Source: Shimia sp047124445 (GTDB lineage Bacteria > Pseudomonadota > Alphaproteobacteria > Rhodobacterales > Rhodobacteraceae). Taken from it: 64,000 bases of DNA. The DNA lies in contig NZ_CP138921.1 in the NCBI RefSeq assembly GCF_047124445.1, positions 2,604,001 through 2,668,000 on the forward strand. Direction: 5' to 3'. This document shows positions 7,282-15,679 of the stretch, one piece after another. The notes below the pieces were generated by a model. It was not told where the DNA came from. It saw only the letters and a list, made by a program, of their open reading frames with translations, and searched no databases. The position numbers and the translations under genes were made by a program. The stretch's first letter is position 1, and every line of letters starts with the position of its first letter.

Positions 7282-8964
7282 TCACACCGTTTCGGCCTGC
7301 TTGGACAGCACCGCAGGCAAGGCCGCCGCCCGCTTCAGCGCCAAAGCCCGCACCGGCTGCGCCACACCGCGCAGCTCCAACATCTCAAGGCGATGCGCAT
7401 CCGGATCATGCCCCGCCGCCGCCAATACAGCTTCGGACACCAGCACCTCCACGCCCAGCGCCTTGGTCTGCCCCTCCAGGCGGCTGGCTGCATTCACCGT
7501 GTCGCCAATGATGGTGCGCGGCGCCAAATTGGCCGCGCCAATCTCCCCCAACACCAACTCGCCCAGATGCAGCCCCATGCCAATCGCCACCGGCTGCGCA
7601 TTCTCCGCCTTCAGGGTCTGATTAAACACCTGCAACGCCGAACTGATCCCCGCGGCCGCCTCAATCGCCGCCTCGGCCGAGGCCTCTTCGCTGTCGAGTT
7701 CAAACACCGCCAATAATCCATCGCCCAGATACTTATCGACCGTACCACCCACACCGGTGATCGAGGGCACAATCGCGTCAAAAAACCGGTTCAACAGAAA
7801 CACCACATCATAGGGCAGCTGCCCCGTGGTGCGCGCGGTGAAACTCCGCATATCCAGAAACAGGATCGCCAACCGCCGCTCTTGCCCCAGGCTCTGATGT
7901 GCCCGGGCCTGCTGCCCATCACTGCGAAACACCCGCAACACCGTCGCCGGCTCCTTGGGCCGCAACTGACACGCCAACCGCGCATTCGGAGGGGCATTGA
8001 CCGCCGCCAAACTATCCGCCTCCGCTTTCTCCGGCGGATGCAGCAACTCGGCCCCATCTTCCACAATCACCCGACAAGTGGTGCAACGCCCGCGTCCACC
8101 ACACAGCGCCATATGCGGCACGCCAGCCACACGCGACATCTCCAGCAACGTCATGCCCGGCTGCCCGGAAATCTCCGGCCCATCGACATAACGTATGCGC
8201 ACCGCCCGCCGCGCGCCAATCACCCGTCGCCCAAAATGCACCGCCATGGTCAGCACCACGAGCCCGACAAAAACACCCAGTAAACTGCGGTTGATCTCCG
8301 CCAACCGGGCAAAGGTCTCCGCGGTCGGGAAACCATAACTTTCCCGCAAAGCCGCGCCGCCTTCCGGATCAAACAGGCGCATATTCTGCAACCGCCCCTG
8401 CACCAGAAACCCGGCCAGCGCAAAGGCCGGCACCAGTGTCGCCAGCGACAACATCACCGGCAGCACCCGCCGCCAGCCGGGCAGCACCCGCAGCCACATA
8501 TGCAGGCCAATACAGGCGTGAATCCAGACCACCAGCAACAGCGCCGCCTGCTGCCATCCACTGGGCGAATTCCAGATCAGACCGGCAATGAAGCCCATTT
8601 CCGGCTCCACCTCAAACCGGTTCTCTGCCACCCGCGTGTGCACAATATGGGTCATCAACAACAGCGGGATCAGCAGCCCCAGCAGAACCTGCCCCGCCTC
8701 CGAGGCAGGCATCCGCAGCGTGCGTTTCCGCGCCAAACGGTAGAGCGCCAACCCCATATGGGTCAGCAACGCGCCATAGAGCACCAGCCCGCCAAACCGC
8801 CCTTCGGTGAGCTCTTCCAGAAGCTCCTGTCCACCGTGCATCAACTCAAGCGAAAACAGCCCAAGGCCCACATTAAAGAAATGCCACAGCACATAACAAA
8901 ACAGGATCAACCCCGAAACGATGCGCGCCTTGGTGCGCCAATTGCCCTGCCACAGCTTATTCAA
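7282..8964 (-). CDS. Membrane adenylate/guanylate cyclase with a 2Fe-2S ferredoxin domain
   Basis: A 560-residue three-part protein. Residues 1-245 hold about six hydrophobic segments of a cytochrome b/succinate-dehydrogenase-subunit-like membrane module with several histidines (WHFFNVG, THMGLALYR, THIVHTR, WIHACIGLHMW). Residues about 255-345 form a plant-type ferredoxin domain with the cysteine pattern CGGRGRCTTC and a later LACQL. Residues about 360-550 form a class III cyclase domain (AILFLDMRSFT, KYLGDGLLAVF, GDTVNAASRLEGQTK). The start is TTG at 8964, eight bases after AAGGA. The probable role is cyclic-nucleotide signalling tied to redox or electron flow at the inner membrane. The sensed input is unknown. 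The gene is transcribed alone, away from its neighbours. Confidence 0.88.
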   Translation of the reverse strand: MNKLWQGNWRTKARIVSGLILFCYVLWHFFNVGLGLFSLELMHGGQELLEELTEGRFGGLVLYGALLTHMGLALYRLARKRTLRMPASEAGQVLLGLLIPLLLMTHIVHTRVAENRFEVEPEMGFIAGLIWNSPSGWQQAALLLVVWIHACIGLHMWLRVLPGWRRVLPVMLSLATLVPAFALAGFLVQGRLQNMRLFDPEGGAALRESYGFPTAETFARLAEINRSLLGVFVGLVVLTMAVHFGRRVIGARRAVRIRYVDGPEISGQPGMTLLEMSRVAGVPHMALCGGRGRCTTCRVIVEDGAELLHPPEKAEADSLAAVNAPPNARLACQLRPKEPATVLRVFRSDGQQARAHQSLGQERRLAILFLDMRSFTARTTGQLPYDVVFLLNRFFDAIVPSITGVGGTVDKYLGDGLLAVFELDSEEASAEAAIEAAAGISSALQVFNQTLKAENAQPVAIGMGLHLGELVLGEIGAANLAPRTIIGDTVNAASRLEGQTKALGVEVLVSEAVLAAAGHDPDAHRLEMLELRGVAQPVRALALKRAAALPAVLSKQAETV

Positions 8965-9060
8965 GTCCGATGTCCTTCGCGCGATACCTTCCGCAAAGAC
9001 TGACCAACAGCGCCCGATGGGTCAAGGCGCAGCCCCCTGCGCATCTGCGCACAGCCCAAC

Positions 9061-9089
9061 AAAAAAACGGGGCCGCAAACACGACCCCG
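9061..9089 (-). terminator. Rho-independent terminator of trxB
   Basis: On the - strand CGGGGTCG (9089-9082) pairs with CGGCCCCG (9075-9068), with one G-T pair, and is followed by seven T residues. It lies 25 bases past the trxB stop codon. Confidence 0.88.
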
Positions 9090-9113
9090 CTTCAATCTCA
9101 CTTTCGCAAGACC

Positions 9114-10055
9114 TTACTCGTTCTCAGCGATAAACCGCTCCGCATCCAGCGCCGCCATACAGCCCATGCCCGCAGAGGTCACAGCCTGACGGTACACATG
9201 GTCAGTCAAGTCACCCGCTGCAAACACACCGGGAATGGACGTCTTAGACGTGCCCGCCTCAACCTTCACATAGCCGCCATTGTGCAGCTCCAGCTGATCT
9301 TTCACCAACTCGCTCGCAGGCGCATGGCCAATCGCGATGAACACACCCGCCGCTGGGATCTCTTTGATCTCGCCAGTGTCCACGTGTTTCACCTTCACAC
9401 CGGTCACGCCTTTTGGATTGTCGTCGCCAACCACTTCTTCCAGCGTGTGGAACCACAGCGTCTCGATCTTCTCGTTCTTGAACAGACGGTCCTGCAGAAT
9501 CTTCTCCGCCCGCAGCTCATCGCGACGGTGGATCAAGGTCACTTTGGAGGCGAAGTTGGTCAAAAACAGCGCTTCCTCAACGGCAGTGTTACCACCACCG
9601 ACAACCACAATCTCCTGACCGCGATAGAAGAACCCGTCACAGGTCGCACAGGCAGACACACCAAAGCCCTTAAACGCTTCTTCACTCTCCAGACCCAGCC
9701 ACTTGGCGCGTGCACCGGTTGCCAGAATAACCGCATCCGCGGTGTACAGCGTGCCGCTGTCACCCTTGGCCTTGAACGGGCGCTCGCTCAGGTCGAGGTC
9801 CACAATCATGTCGCCGATGATCTCACAGCCCATCGCGCGGGCGTGCTCTTCCATCTTCTGCATCAGCTCCGGGCCCTGCACTTCCACAAACGACGGGTAG
9901 TTCTCCACCTCGGTTGTGGTGGTCAGCTGCCCACCCGGCTCAATGCCCTGCACCAGCACCGGCTCCAACATCGCGCGACTCGCATAAACGCCCGCCGTAT
10001 AGCCCGCAGGCCCGGACCCAATGATCAGAACCTTGGTGTGTTTTGTCTCGGCCAT
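9114..10055 (-). CDS. trxB: Thioredoxin-disulfide reductase
   Basis: The protein has 313 residues, the standard TrxB length. It transfers electrons from NADPH through FAD to thioredoxin in the cytoplasm. An FAD-binding GSGPAGYTAGVYASRA motif lies near residue 13, the redox-active CATC with following DGFF near residues 140-146, the NADPH-binding GGGNTAVEEA near 157, and the C-terminal GVFAAGDLTDHVYRQAVTSAG FAD segment. The start at 10055 is set by AAAGG eight bases upstream, rather than the longer frame to 10079. It is divergent from an Lrp-family regulator, and its terminator at 9061-9089 shows single-gene transcription. Confidence 0.96.
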   Translation of the reverse strand: MAETKHTKVLIIGSGPAGYTAGVYASRAMLEPVLVQGIEPGGQLTTTTEVENYPSFVEVQGPELMQKMEEHARAMGCEIIGDMIVDLDLSERPFKAKGDSGTLYTADAVILATGARAKWLGLESEEAFKGFGVSACATCDGFFYRGQEIVVVGGGNTAVEEALFLTNFASKVTLIHRRDELRAEKILQDRLFKNEKIETLWFHTLEEVVGDDNPKGVTGVKVKHVDTGEIKEIPAAGVFIAIGHAPASELVKDQLELHNGGYVKVEAGTSKTSIPGVFAAGDLTDHVYRQAVTSAGMGCMAALDAERFIAENE

Positions 10056-10273
10056 GAAAGGCACCTTTCCGCGTTGCAAAATCTAAGTCGGTAGCCGATA
10101 TAGCCCTCCGCACACGTCAGGAAAAGCCCAAGACCAAAAACCAAAACGTGTGGTCCAAAAAATCAGCAGTCGGCAGAAAACCGTAAAAGGATATTGCGCT
10201 AACACGAAATATAATTGCGCATGCGCCCTTTGATGCTATAACAACCGCAAAATTGACCAACGAGACGAGATAC

Positions 10274-10774
10274 ATGCCCGGACACCGGCTTGATCCTATC
10301 GATCGCAAAATCCTCGCAGAGTTACAGGCCGACGGCCGCATGACCAATGTTGAGCTCGCTAAGCGAGTCGGCATCTCCGCTCCTCCCTGCCTGCGCCGCG
10401 TGCGCACGCTGGAAGACGCAGGCTACATCCGCGGCTACCACGCCGACGTAGACAGCCGCGAATTGGGCTTTGAAGTGCAGGTCTTTGCCATGGTGGGCCT
10501 CGTCAGCCAGGCCGAAGCAGACCTCTCCGCCTTTGAGGACCGCTGCCGCGACTGGCCGCTGGTCCGCGAGTGTCACATGCTCAACGGCGAGGTGGATTTC
10601 ATCCTGAAATGCGTCGCCCCCGACCTCAGCACCTTCCAGACCTTCCTGACCGAAGACCTGACCTCGGCGCCCAATGTGGCCAGCGTAAAAACCTCGCTGG
10701 TGATCCGCGGCGCCAAAGACACGCCCGGCGTGCCTTTTGAAGTGCTCGAAGAACGGCTCAGCCGAGACGCGTAA
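10274..10774 (+). CDS. Lrp/AsnC family transcriptional regulator
   Basis: A 166-residue DNA-binding protein with an N-terminal winged helix-turn-helix (LDPIDRKILAELQADGRMTNVELAKRVG, residues about 5-32, then SAPPCLRRVRTLE) and a C-terminal RAM/AsnC ligand-binding domain (about 75-150, with GEVDFILKCVAPDLSTFQTFL). The ATG at 10274 with GAG-rich sequence before it is preferred to the TTG at 10253. Lrp-type proteins sense amino acids and form octamers. Being divergent from trxB it may control that gene or itself. Its targets are not visible. A strong terminator follows. Confidence 0.92.
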   Translation: MPGHRLDPIDRKILAELQADGRMTNVELAKRVGISAPPCLRRVRTLEDAGYIRGYHADVDSRELGFEVQVFAMVGLVSQAEADLSAFEDRCRDWPLVRECHMLNGEVDFILKCVAPDLSTFQTFLTEDLTSAPNVASVKTSLVIRGAKDTPGVPFEVLEERLSRDA

Positions 10775-10801
10775 ACGCGATCAGATTTTCAAAATGAAAT
10801 A

Positions 10802-10836
10802 GGCCCGCGTGAAGGACATACCACGCGGGCCTTTTC
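10802..10836 (+). terminator. Rho-independent terminator of the Lrp-family gene
   Basis: GGCCCGCGTG (10802-10811) pairs perfectly over 10 bp with CACGCGGGCC (10822-10831), followed by TTTTC. Confidence 0.93.
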
Positions 10837-11010
10837 ATATGCGGCGCCACTCTTCGCCGATATACAGTGCTCCGATGGCAAATCACCCACCTCCAATAGA
10901 GGTCTACGGCAACCACGTGCCCCAAAATTGAGCACCGCCTATCTGCCACTCACGCTCCTAAGAGCATGACAGCAGGCGTCTGCCCTGCGCAGGTCTAAAT
11001 TTTGATAGGT

Positions 11011-11745
11011 TCACAAAGAGATCAAACCCTGAAGCAGCGCCTTGGCCATAGCCTGCTCCCGTGTGGCCGCATCCAGTTTCTGCCGCGCCGCAATAAAATG
11101 CTTGTTCACCGCCGCCTCTGAAATGCCCAATGTCTCGGCAATCCGCGCCGTCATCATGCCCTCCGCCAAAAGCGAAAGCACCTCTCGCTGACGCACAGTC
11201 AGCGCTTCGGGCTTGGGTGCCAACAGATCGTTGGCACGGGACGGCACTGGCGCGGAAATCGACGTCGCCAGAATGCCGGAGAACAACGCCAAATCAATCG
11301 GGCACGCCCCCGTCATCTGCTCCAGACTATGGCGCCCCACCAGCGACACATGAGTGCCCAAAGTGCCGGAGCTACCAAAGCGCGAACAGGCAAACACATC
11401 CATGCCCGCCGCCTTCATCCCATGGTCGAGCGCATAGGCCTTTTGCGATTCCGCCTGCGTCCGCGTCATCTGCCCGGTTTGAAGTGTCACCGGAGCTCGG
11501 GACTGGAACACCCCCTCAAGCAGCGGATCCACGTCCATATACCCTTCACACAGATATTCCTCCATCCAGTCCATACTCATAGAGGTGTTGATCCACTGAA
11601 TCCCACGATCCACCGCATCCACCTGCGCCACCAGAATGTGACTAAATCCCAGATTTTCGGAAATCTCCGTGGCCACCTTCCACCGCGCCACCGGCTCCAC
11701 ATGGGCCGCCAATTTTTGCACAACATCAATCACGTGGTTTTTCAT
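11011..11745 (-). CDS. LuxR-family regulator with an autoinducer-binding domain (LuxR solo)
   Basis: A 244-residue regulator: autoinducer-binding-like domain (about 10-165) and a C-terminal LuxR helix-turn-helix (about 178-240, LTVRQREVLSLLAEGM and AAVNKHFIAARQKL). Of the residues that contact acyl-homoserine lactone in TraR/LuxR, the W and Y of DWMEEY and the DP of DVDPLL are present, but the tryptophan usually following the PV segment is replaced. No luxI-like synthase is seen in the window, so it is a solo. The start is uncertain: the frame opens at 11850, and 11745 (MKNHVIDVV) is chosen because family members begin at this helix; the RBS there is weak. Its targets are unknown. Confidence 0.82.
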   Translation of the reverse strand: MKNHVIDVVQKLAAHVEPVARWKVATEISENLGFSHILVAQVDAVDRGIQWINTSMSMDWMEEYLCEGYMDVDPLLEGVFQSRAPVTLQTGQMTRTQAESQKAYALDHGMKAAGMDVFACSRFGSSGTLGTHVSLVGRHSLEQMTGACPIDLALFSGILATSISAPVPSRANDLLAPKPEALTVRQREVLSLLAEGMMTARIAETLGISEAAVNKHFIAARQKLDAATREQAMAKALLQGLISL

Positions 11746-11939
11746 CTCAAGCACCCGCACACCCCAACACACACCCCAACTGTCGCCGCAATGGGGCATT
11801 GGGTCAACTTTCCTCAGATCCGCCGAACTCCACGCCTCTAAAGAGATCATAACCCACTAAAACAAGACGAAACCTTTCCCTTGAGTTAAAGCCCCCTTGA
11901 GGGCTTAGAGTGCCTCAAACACATTTCCAGAGGCCCCCA

Positions 11940-12533
11940 ATGCACGTTCTCACCGTTCTCGATCACCCCAACCCCAACTCCTTCAGCCATGCCGCCGCGC
12001 AACACTTCATGGCCGGAGCAGATGCCGCAGGGCACAGCACCGAACTGGCGGATCTGCATGCCGAAGGTTTCAACCCGCTCTGGTCCATGGCCGACATCGA
12101 CAGCGATGGAAAAACCAACGTGCCCGCCGACGTCACGCATGAGCAAAACCGCATTGCCCGCGCCGACGCCATCTGTCTGATCTTTCCATTGTTCTGGTGG
12201 GGCATGCCCTCCATGACCAAAGGCTGGGTCGATCGGGTCTGGAGCTGGGGCTGGGCCTATGACCAACTCGACGACTATGAAAAATCCCTGCAACGCAACC
12301 GCAACGGCCTGCTGCTGATCCCAGCGGGCGCCCGCTCGGACGAGGTGGAAAGCAAAGGCTACCGCGCCGCGCTCGACACCTGCTGGACAGAAGGCACCTT
12401 TGGCTTCTTTGGTTTCTCACCGCGCCGCATGGAATTGCTCTATGGGTCCACCGGCTCAGAGCCGCGCCGCAAGGCGCTGCTCCAGCAAAGCTACGACTGC
12501 GGCGTCACCTTGCCACCGCCCGCGGGGACCTAA
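11940..12533 (+). CDS. Flavodoxin-fold NAD(P)H dehydrogenase (quinone)
   Basis: A 197-residue cytoplasmic flavoprotein of the Flavodoxin_2 (KefF/NQO1-like) family. The N-terminal MHVLTVLDHPNPNSFSHAAA is the phosphate-binding strand-loop-helix, and IFPLFWWGMPSMTKGWVDRVWSWGWAY near residues 80-105 is the highly conserved FMN/FAD- and quinone-binding segment. Members reduce quinones with NAD(P)H, which limits radical formation. The ATG at 11940 has AGAGG six bases before it; the frame is open to a GTG at 11910. It is convergent with the AraC-type gene, whose stop lies two bases away. Confidence 0.9.
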   Translation: MHVLTVLDHPNPNSFSHAAAQHFMAGADAAGHSTELADLHAEGFNPLWSMADIDSDGKTNVPADVTHEQNRIARADAICLIFPLFWWGMPSMTKGWVDRVWSWGWAYDQLDDYEKSLQRNRNGLLLIPAGARSDEVESKGYRAALDTCWTEGTFGFFGFSPRRMELLYGSTGSEPRRKALLQQSYDCGVTLPPPAGT

Positions 12534-12534
12534 C

Positions 12535-13566
12535 TCAGGTCTGCGGCAATCCCAGCACCTCGCCCTGCGCCGCCTTGCGGAAGGCGCGCGGCGATTGCCC
12601 GGACCAGCGCTTAAACGCCCGCGAAAACGCGCTCTGCTCGGAAAACCCGGTCAGAAACGCAATCTCCACCAGCGAATAGGGCGACCCGCTCACCAATTGG
12701 TGCGCCAGCTTCTGGCGCGCCTCATCGACCAAAGCCTGAAACGTCTTGCCCCGCTCGGACAGACGCCGCTGCAACGTGCGCTCCCCCACACCCATACGCG
12801 CGGAGACCTCTGACAATTGCGGCACCCCGCCACTCAACAGCTTGGCCACCTCGGAAATCACCTGCGCCTCCAGCGGTTGCTCCTGCGCCACCACTTCTTT
12901 CATCGCCAGATCAAGCTGCTGGGTCATATAGGCCCAGATCGCCGAATCCCCGACCACACTCGGTTGCGCCACCTGATCGACGCAGAAAAACATCGCGTCG
13001 CTTTCCGCGCCAAACTCCGGCGTCAGGCCAAAATGTTCCACCACCGGTCCAATCAACCCGTCCCGCGCGTGTCGGAACTGCACATGTTGCGGATAGAGCT
13101 CCAGCCCCGTGGCCTCCCGACATAACGTCAACGTGGTCGCCAATGCCGCCTCATGGGAGAGCGCCAGGCCCAGCCGCACCGGATCCGGCCCTTTCATCGC
13201 CCACATATACCGGTCACCCTGCTGCTCTGCCGTGAACTCGGACACCTGATTGTGCAGCCGCACATATTGACAGACCCGCTGCAGCCCCTGCTGGATGGTT
13301 GGCGCGGTCTTGAACGCCAGCCCAAACAGGCCAAATTCGTCACAACGCATGCTGGCACTGGTTTTCATGTGAAACTGCACATCCGGCCATTCACTGGCCG
13401 CCACGGCTTCCATCAGATCAAGATAGGCCCCAATCGGCACCATCACCTCAGGATCCTGCGCCGTCTCCGGCGTCAGACCAACCATCTCATACAGCGGCGC
13501 CTTGTTGGGCAAAGCCACCGCATGCTCAATCTGCTTACGCGCGTAAATCGCTGAAACTACGCCCAC
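12535..13566 (-). CDS. AraC-family regulator, OruR-like
   Basis: A 343-residue regulator with an N-terminal Arabinose_bd (PF12625-type) domain of about 190 residues, and a C-terminal AraC helix-turn-helix pair (about 235-335; LVEIAFLTGFSEQSAFSRAFKRWSGQSPRAFRK is the second helix-turn-helix signature region). This architecture is that of OruR/ArgR-type activators. It starts with GTG at 13566. It is divergent from the exported isochorismatase-fold gene at 13801, with about 230 bases between, so it is a natural candidate to control that gene and the YHS protein beyond. The inducer is unknown. Confidence 0.88.
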   Translation of the reverse strand: MGVVSAIYARKQIEHAVALPNKAPLYEMVGLTPETAQDPEVMVPIGAYLDLMEAVAASEWPDVQFHMKTSASMRCDEFGLFGLAFKTAPTIQQGLQRVCQYVRLHNQVSEFTAEQQGDRYMWAMKGPDPVRLGLALSHEAALATTLTLCREATGLELYPQHVQFRHARDGLIGPVVEHFGLTPEFGAESDAMFFCVDQVAQPSVVGDSAIWAYMTQQLDLAMKEVVAQEQPLEAQVISEVAKLLSGGVPQLSEVSARMGVGERTLQRRLSERGKTFQALVDEARQKLAHQLVSGSPYSLVEIAFLTGFSEQSAFSRAFKRWSGQSPRAFRKAAQGEVLGLPQT

Positions 13567-13800
13567 GTCTCAAATCCGCTGTCTAAAATTTTCTGTTCGC
13601 TGCCACGGATTATAGGCCGTTAACATGTTTGTGAACAGCCTTTTGACCATTGGCACATCCGGTCAAGTCTTTGGCACCTGCTGTCAATATTGTGCCCCGC
13701 GGCCTGTCCTAAACCATCTTCATCACCCCGGCGCTTCTCCTCCCCGCGCCAAACACCGCAACCGCGTCTCCGGACGCATCTGATGACAGAAGGACATCCC

Positions 13801-14640
13801 ATGACTCCCTCGTTCCGCACCCTCAGCACCTCTCTGGCCCTCGCCATCCTCGGCGGCGCCGCCACCATCTCCGCCGGTTCTATTGTGCTGGGCCTTGGCG
13901 CCACCGCCGCCGGCGCACAAGAAGCCCGCGCCGCCACCGCCACCATGCCGCCGGTCAACGACGGGCTGCCCATGCCTGGCTTTGACATCACCCAGGGCGA
14001 CACCGCCATTGTGATCACCGACCCGCAAAACGACTTCCTCTCGCCGGACGGCGTGACCTGGGGCGTGGTCGGCCAGTCGATCACGGAAAACGGCACCGTC
14101 GAAAACCTCGACGCGCTGTTTGCCGTGGCCGAAGAAGTGGGCATGCCGCTGTTTGTCTCGCCACACTACTATTATGAGCACGACCACAAATGGCACTTCG
14201 AAGGCACGCTGGAAACGCTGATGCACAGCATCGGCATGTTTGACCGCCCCAGCGCACTCGACATGACCGGCTTTGAAGGCTCCGGTGCCGACTGGCTGGA
14301 AAGCTACAAGCACTATTTCGAGCATGACCACGTGCTGGTGACCAGCCCACACAAGGTCTACGGCCCGGACAGCAATGATCTCGCGCTGCAACTGCGTAAG
14401 AAAGGCATCAATAAGGTCATCCTCGGCGGCATGTCGTCCAACCTCTGCACTGAAAGCCACATGCGCTCCCTGATCGAGGCCGGCTTTGAGGTCATGGTCG
14501 TGACTGACGCCACCGCCGGTGCCATCACCGAGTTCTATGACGGTTACGCCGCCTCGCTGACCAATTTCCGCATGATCGCCAGCAAGGTCGACAACACGGA
14601 CAACACCGTGGCCGCCATCAAAGCTGCTTACAACATGTAA
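13801..14640 (+). CDS. Exported isochorismatase-fold (cysteine hydrolase) protein
   Basis: A 279-residue protein of the isochorismatase-like hydrolase superfamily preceded by a long hydrophobic export signal (residues about 8-42, ending AGAQEARAA). The catalytic triad pieces are visible: the aspartate of IVITDPQNDF near 77-85, a lysine in the TSPHKVYGPDSND segment near 185, and the nucleophilic cysteine in GGMSSNLCTESHMR near 218. Cytosolic members hydrolyse amides or vinyl ethers; an exported form is unusual and the substrate is not known. ATG at 13801 has AGGA six bases upstream. It sits between a divergent OruR-like regulator and an exported YHS protein whose leader has the same AAGGACATCCC sequence. 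Confidence 0.87.
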   Translation: MTPSFRTLSTSLALAILGGAATISAGSIVLGLGATAAGAQEARAATATMPPVNDGLPMPGFDITQGDTAIVITDPQNDFLSPDGVTWGVVGQSITENGTVENLDALFAVAEEVGMPLFVSPHYYYEHDHKWHFEGTLETLMHSIGMFDRPSALDMTGFEGSGADWLESYKHYFEHDHVLVTSPHKVYGPDSNDLALQLRKKGINKVILGGMSSNLCTESHMRSLIEAGFEVMVVTDATAGAITEFYDGYAASLTNFRMIASKVDNTDNTVAAIKAAYNM

Positions 14641-14650
14641 GCCTTCCCTT

Positions 14651-14682
14651 GGGGCGCAGTCCTGTCCCTACGCCTGCGCCCC
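14651..14682 (+). terminator. Hairpin downstream of the isochorismatase-fold gene
   Basis: GGGGCGCAG (14651-14659) pairs perfectly with CTGCGCCCC (14674-14682), followed by CTTT. It begins ten bases past the stop codon. Confidence 0.6.
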
Positions 14683-14787
14683 CTTTGGTGGCTGCCTCTT
14701 CCCGACGCGCGTCCCCGCGTTTGTGTGGCCACCCCGTCCCGGCTCCAACTCTTCCCGATCATTCCGTTGGGGCCGGGCACTCCCCTT

Positions 14788-14831
14788 GCCTGTTGCCCGG
14801 CTTTCCCAAGACGCCGCGCAACAGGCCTTTT
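14788..14831 (+). terminator. Hairpin with T-run in the leader of the YHS gene
   Basis: GCCTGTTGC (14788-14796) and GCAACAGGC (14818-14826) form a perfect 9-bp stem with a 21-base loop, followed by CTTTTC. It ends only 30 bases before the YHS start codon, so it may attenuate read-through from the upstream gene or be part of a leader structure. Confidence 0.4.
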
Positions 14832-14860
14832 CTTCCCCATGATCTTGAAAGGACATCCCC

Positions 14861-15346
14861 ATGACCACCAAACTGACCCTCACCGTGACCCTCGCGGCCA
14901 TCTCCCTGACACTGGCCGCGCCGGTCTTTGCCGAAGACGAGGTCAACGTCACCAACGGCTTCTCGCTTGACGGCGTGCCACTGGCCCTGCGTGGCGTGGA
15001 TGCGGTGGCGCTCTCCACCCTGAATGCGGTGACCACCGGCGCAGCTGCTCATTCCGTGGTGGTGGACGGCGTCGCCTATTACTTCGCCTCCGAGATTTCG
15101 GCGCAGAAATTTGAAGCCGCGCCACAAGACTACATGCCGCAATACGGTGGCTTCTGCGCTTTCGCCGTGGGCATCGGCAAAAAGCTGGACGGCGATCCCC
15201 GCTATGCGGACATCGTCGATGGCAAGCTCTACCTTTTTGTGAACGCCGCTGTCTTTGCCAAGTACAAAGAGAACCCGGAAGACACCCTGGCCAAAGCCGC
15301 GGAGATGTGGCCGACCATCGAACACGCCGCCGTCGGCAGCCTGTAA
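14861..15346 (+). CDS. Exported YHS-domain protein
   Basis: A 161-residue protein with a Sec signal peptide (residues 1-24, cleavage after VFA) and one YHS domain (about 38-130). The family hallmarks are LRGVDAVAL, then VVVDGVAYYFASEISAQKFEAAPQDYMPQYGGFCAFAV with its single cysteine, and LYLFVNAAVFAKYKENPE. YHS domains occur in metal-handling and iron-sulfur proteins, and the periplasmic ones are often called tRNA-type or copper-related on weak grounds; no function is assigned here. AAAGGA lies ahead of the ATG. It follows the exported isochorismatase-fold gene and may share its regulator. Confidence 0.88.
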   Translation: MTTKLTLTVTLAAISLTLAAPVFAEDEVNVTNGFSLDGVPLALRGVDAVALSTLNAVTTGAAAHSVVVDGVAYYFASEISAQKFEAAPQDYMPQYGGFCAFAVGIGKKLDGDPRYADIVDGKLYLFVNAAVFAKYKENPEDTLAKAAEMWPTIEHAAVGSL

Positions 15347-15374
15347 CCCCTCAACCGTAACCCGGGACACATCT

Positions 15375-15404
15375 GGCAGGCAGAGTTTGGCGGCTCTGCC
15401 TGCC
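15375..15404 (+). terminator. Hairpin downstream of the YHS gene
   Basis: GGCAGGCAGAG (15375-15385) pairs perfectly over 11 bp with CTCTGCCTGCC (15394-15404), loop TTTGGCGG, followed by CTTCGTTTT. Confidence 0.75.
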
Positions 15405-15437
15405 CTTCGTTTTGCGCGGGACCGCACCACGGCGGAC

Positions 15438-15602
15438 GGCCTGTGCCTTTCCCTTCGGAGCCTGGTCGCTGATCCCGAAAAGATCTGGCGCAGCGGCTGG
15501 GTCCAGCGGCCCAGCGAGGCCTGCCGAGTGGCCGCTTGACGCAGACGGGACGATGGATCAGGGATCATCTCAGCGACAGGGGCCAAGGGAGAGCCACAGG
15601 CC
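15438..15602. repeat. Long imperfect inverted repeat in a non-coding stretch
   Basis: The left arm (15438-15476) and the right arm (15561-15602) are inverted copies with about 32 of 39 positions matching when small gaps are allowed; both end in GGCCTGTG or its complement. The centre contains further complementarity, such as GCTGGG with CCCAGC. The 530 bases between the YHS gene and the aldo/keto reductase hold this structure, the terminator at 15375 and the 42-base repeat at 15680, and no convincing gene. It could be a degenerate miniature element or a structured RNA. Confidence 0.5.
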
Positions 15603-15679
15603 CTTTCCCTTTGGTGAGAGAGCGTCCTTTTTCCGACATTTATTAACGCCACCACACCTCTTGTCATGCCCCACACCCC

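Noticed and set aside
10840..11000. Possible tRNA or small RNA gene between the Lrp and LuxR genes
   Set aside because: No cloverleaf, no TTCGA arm in context and no terminator-associated structure apart from the Lrp terminator; I see nothing defined in this gap.
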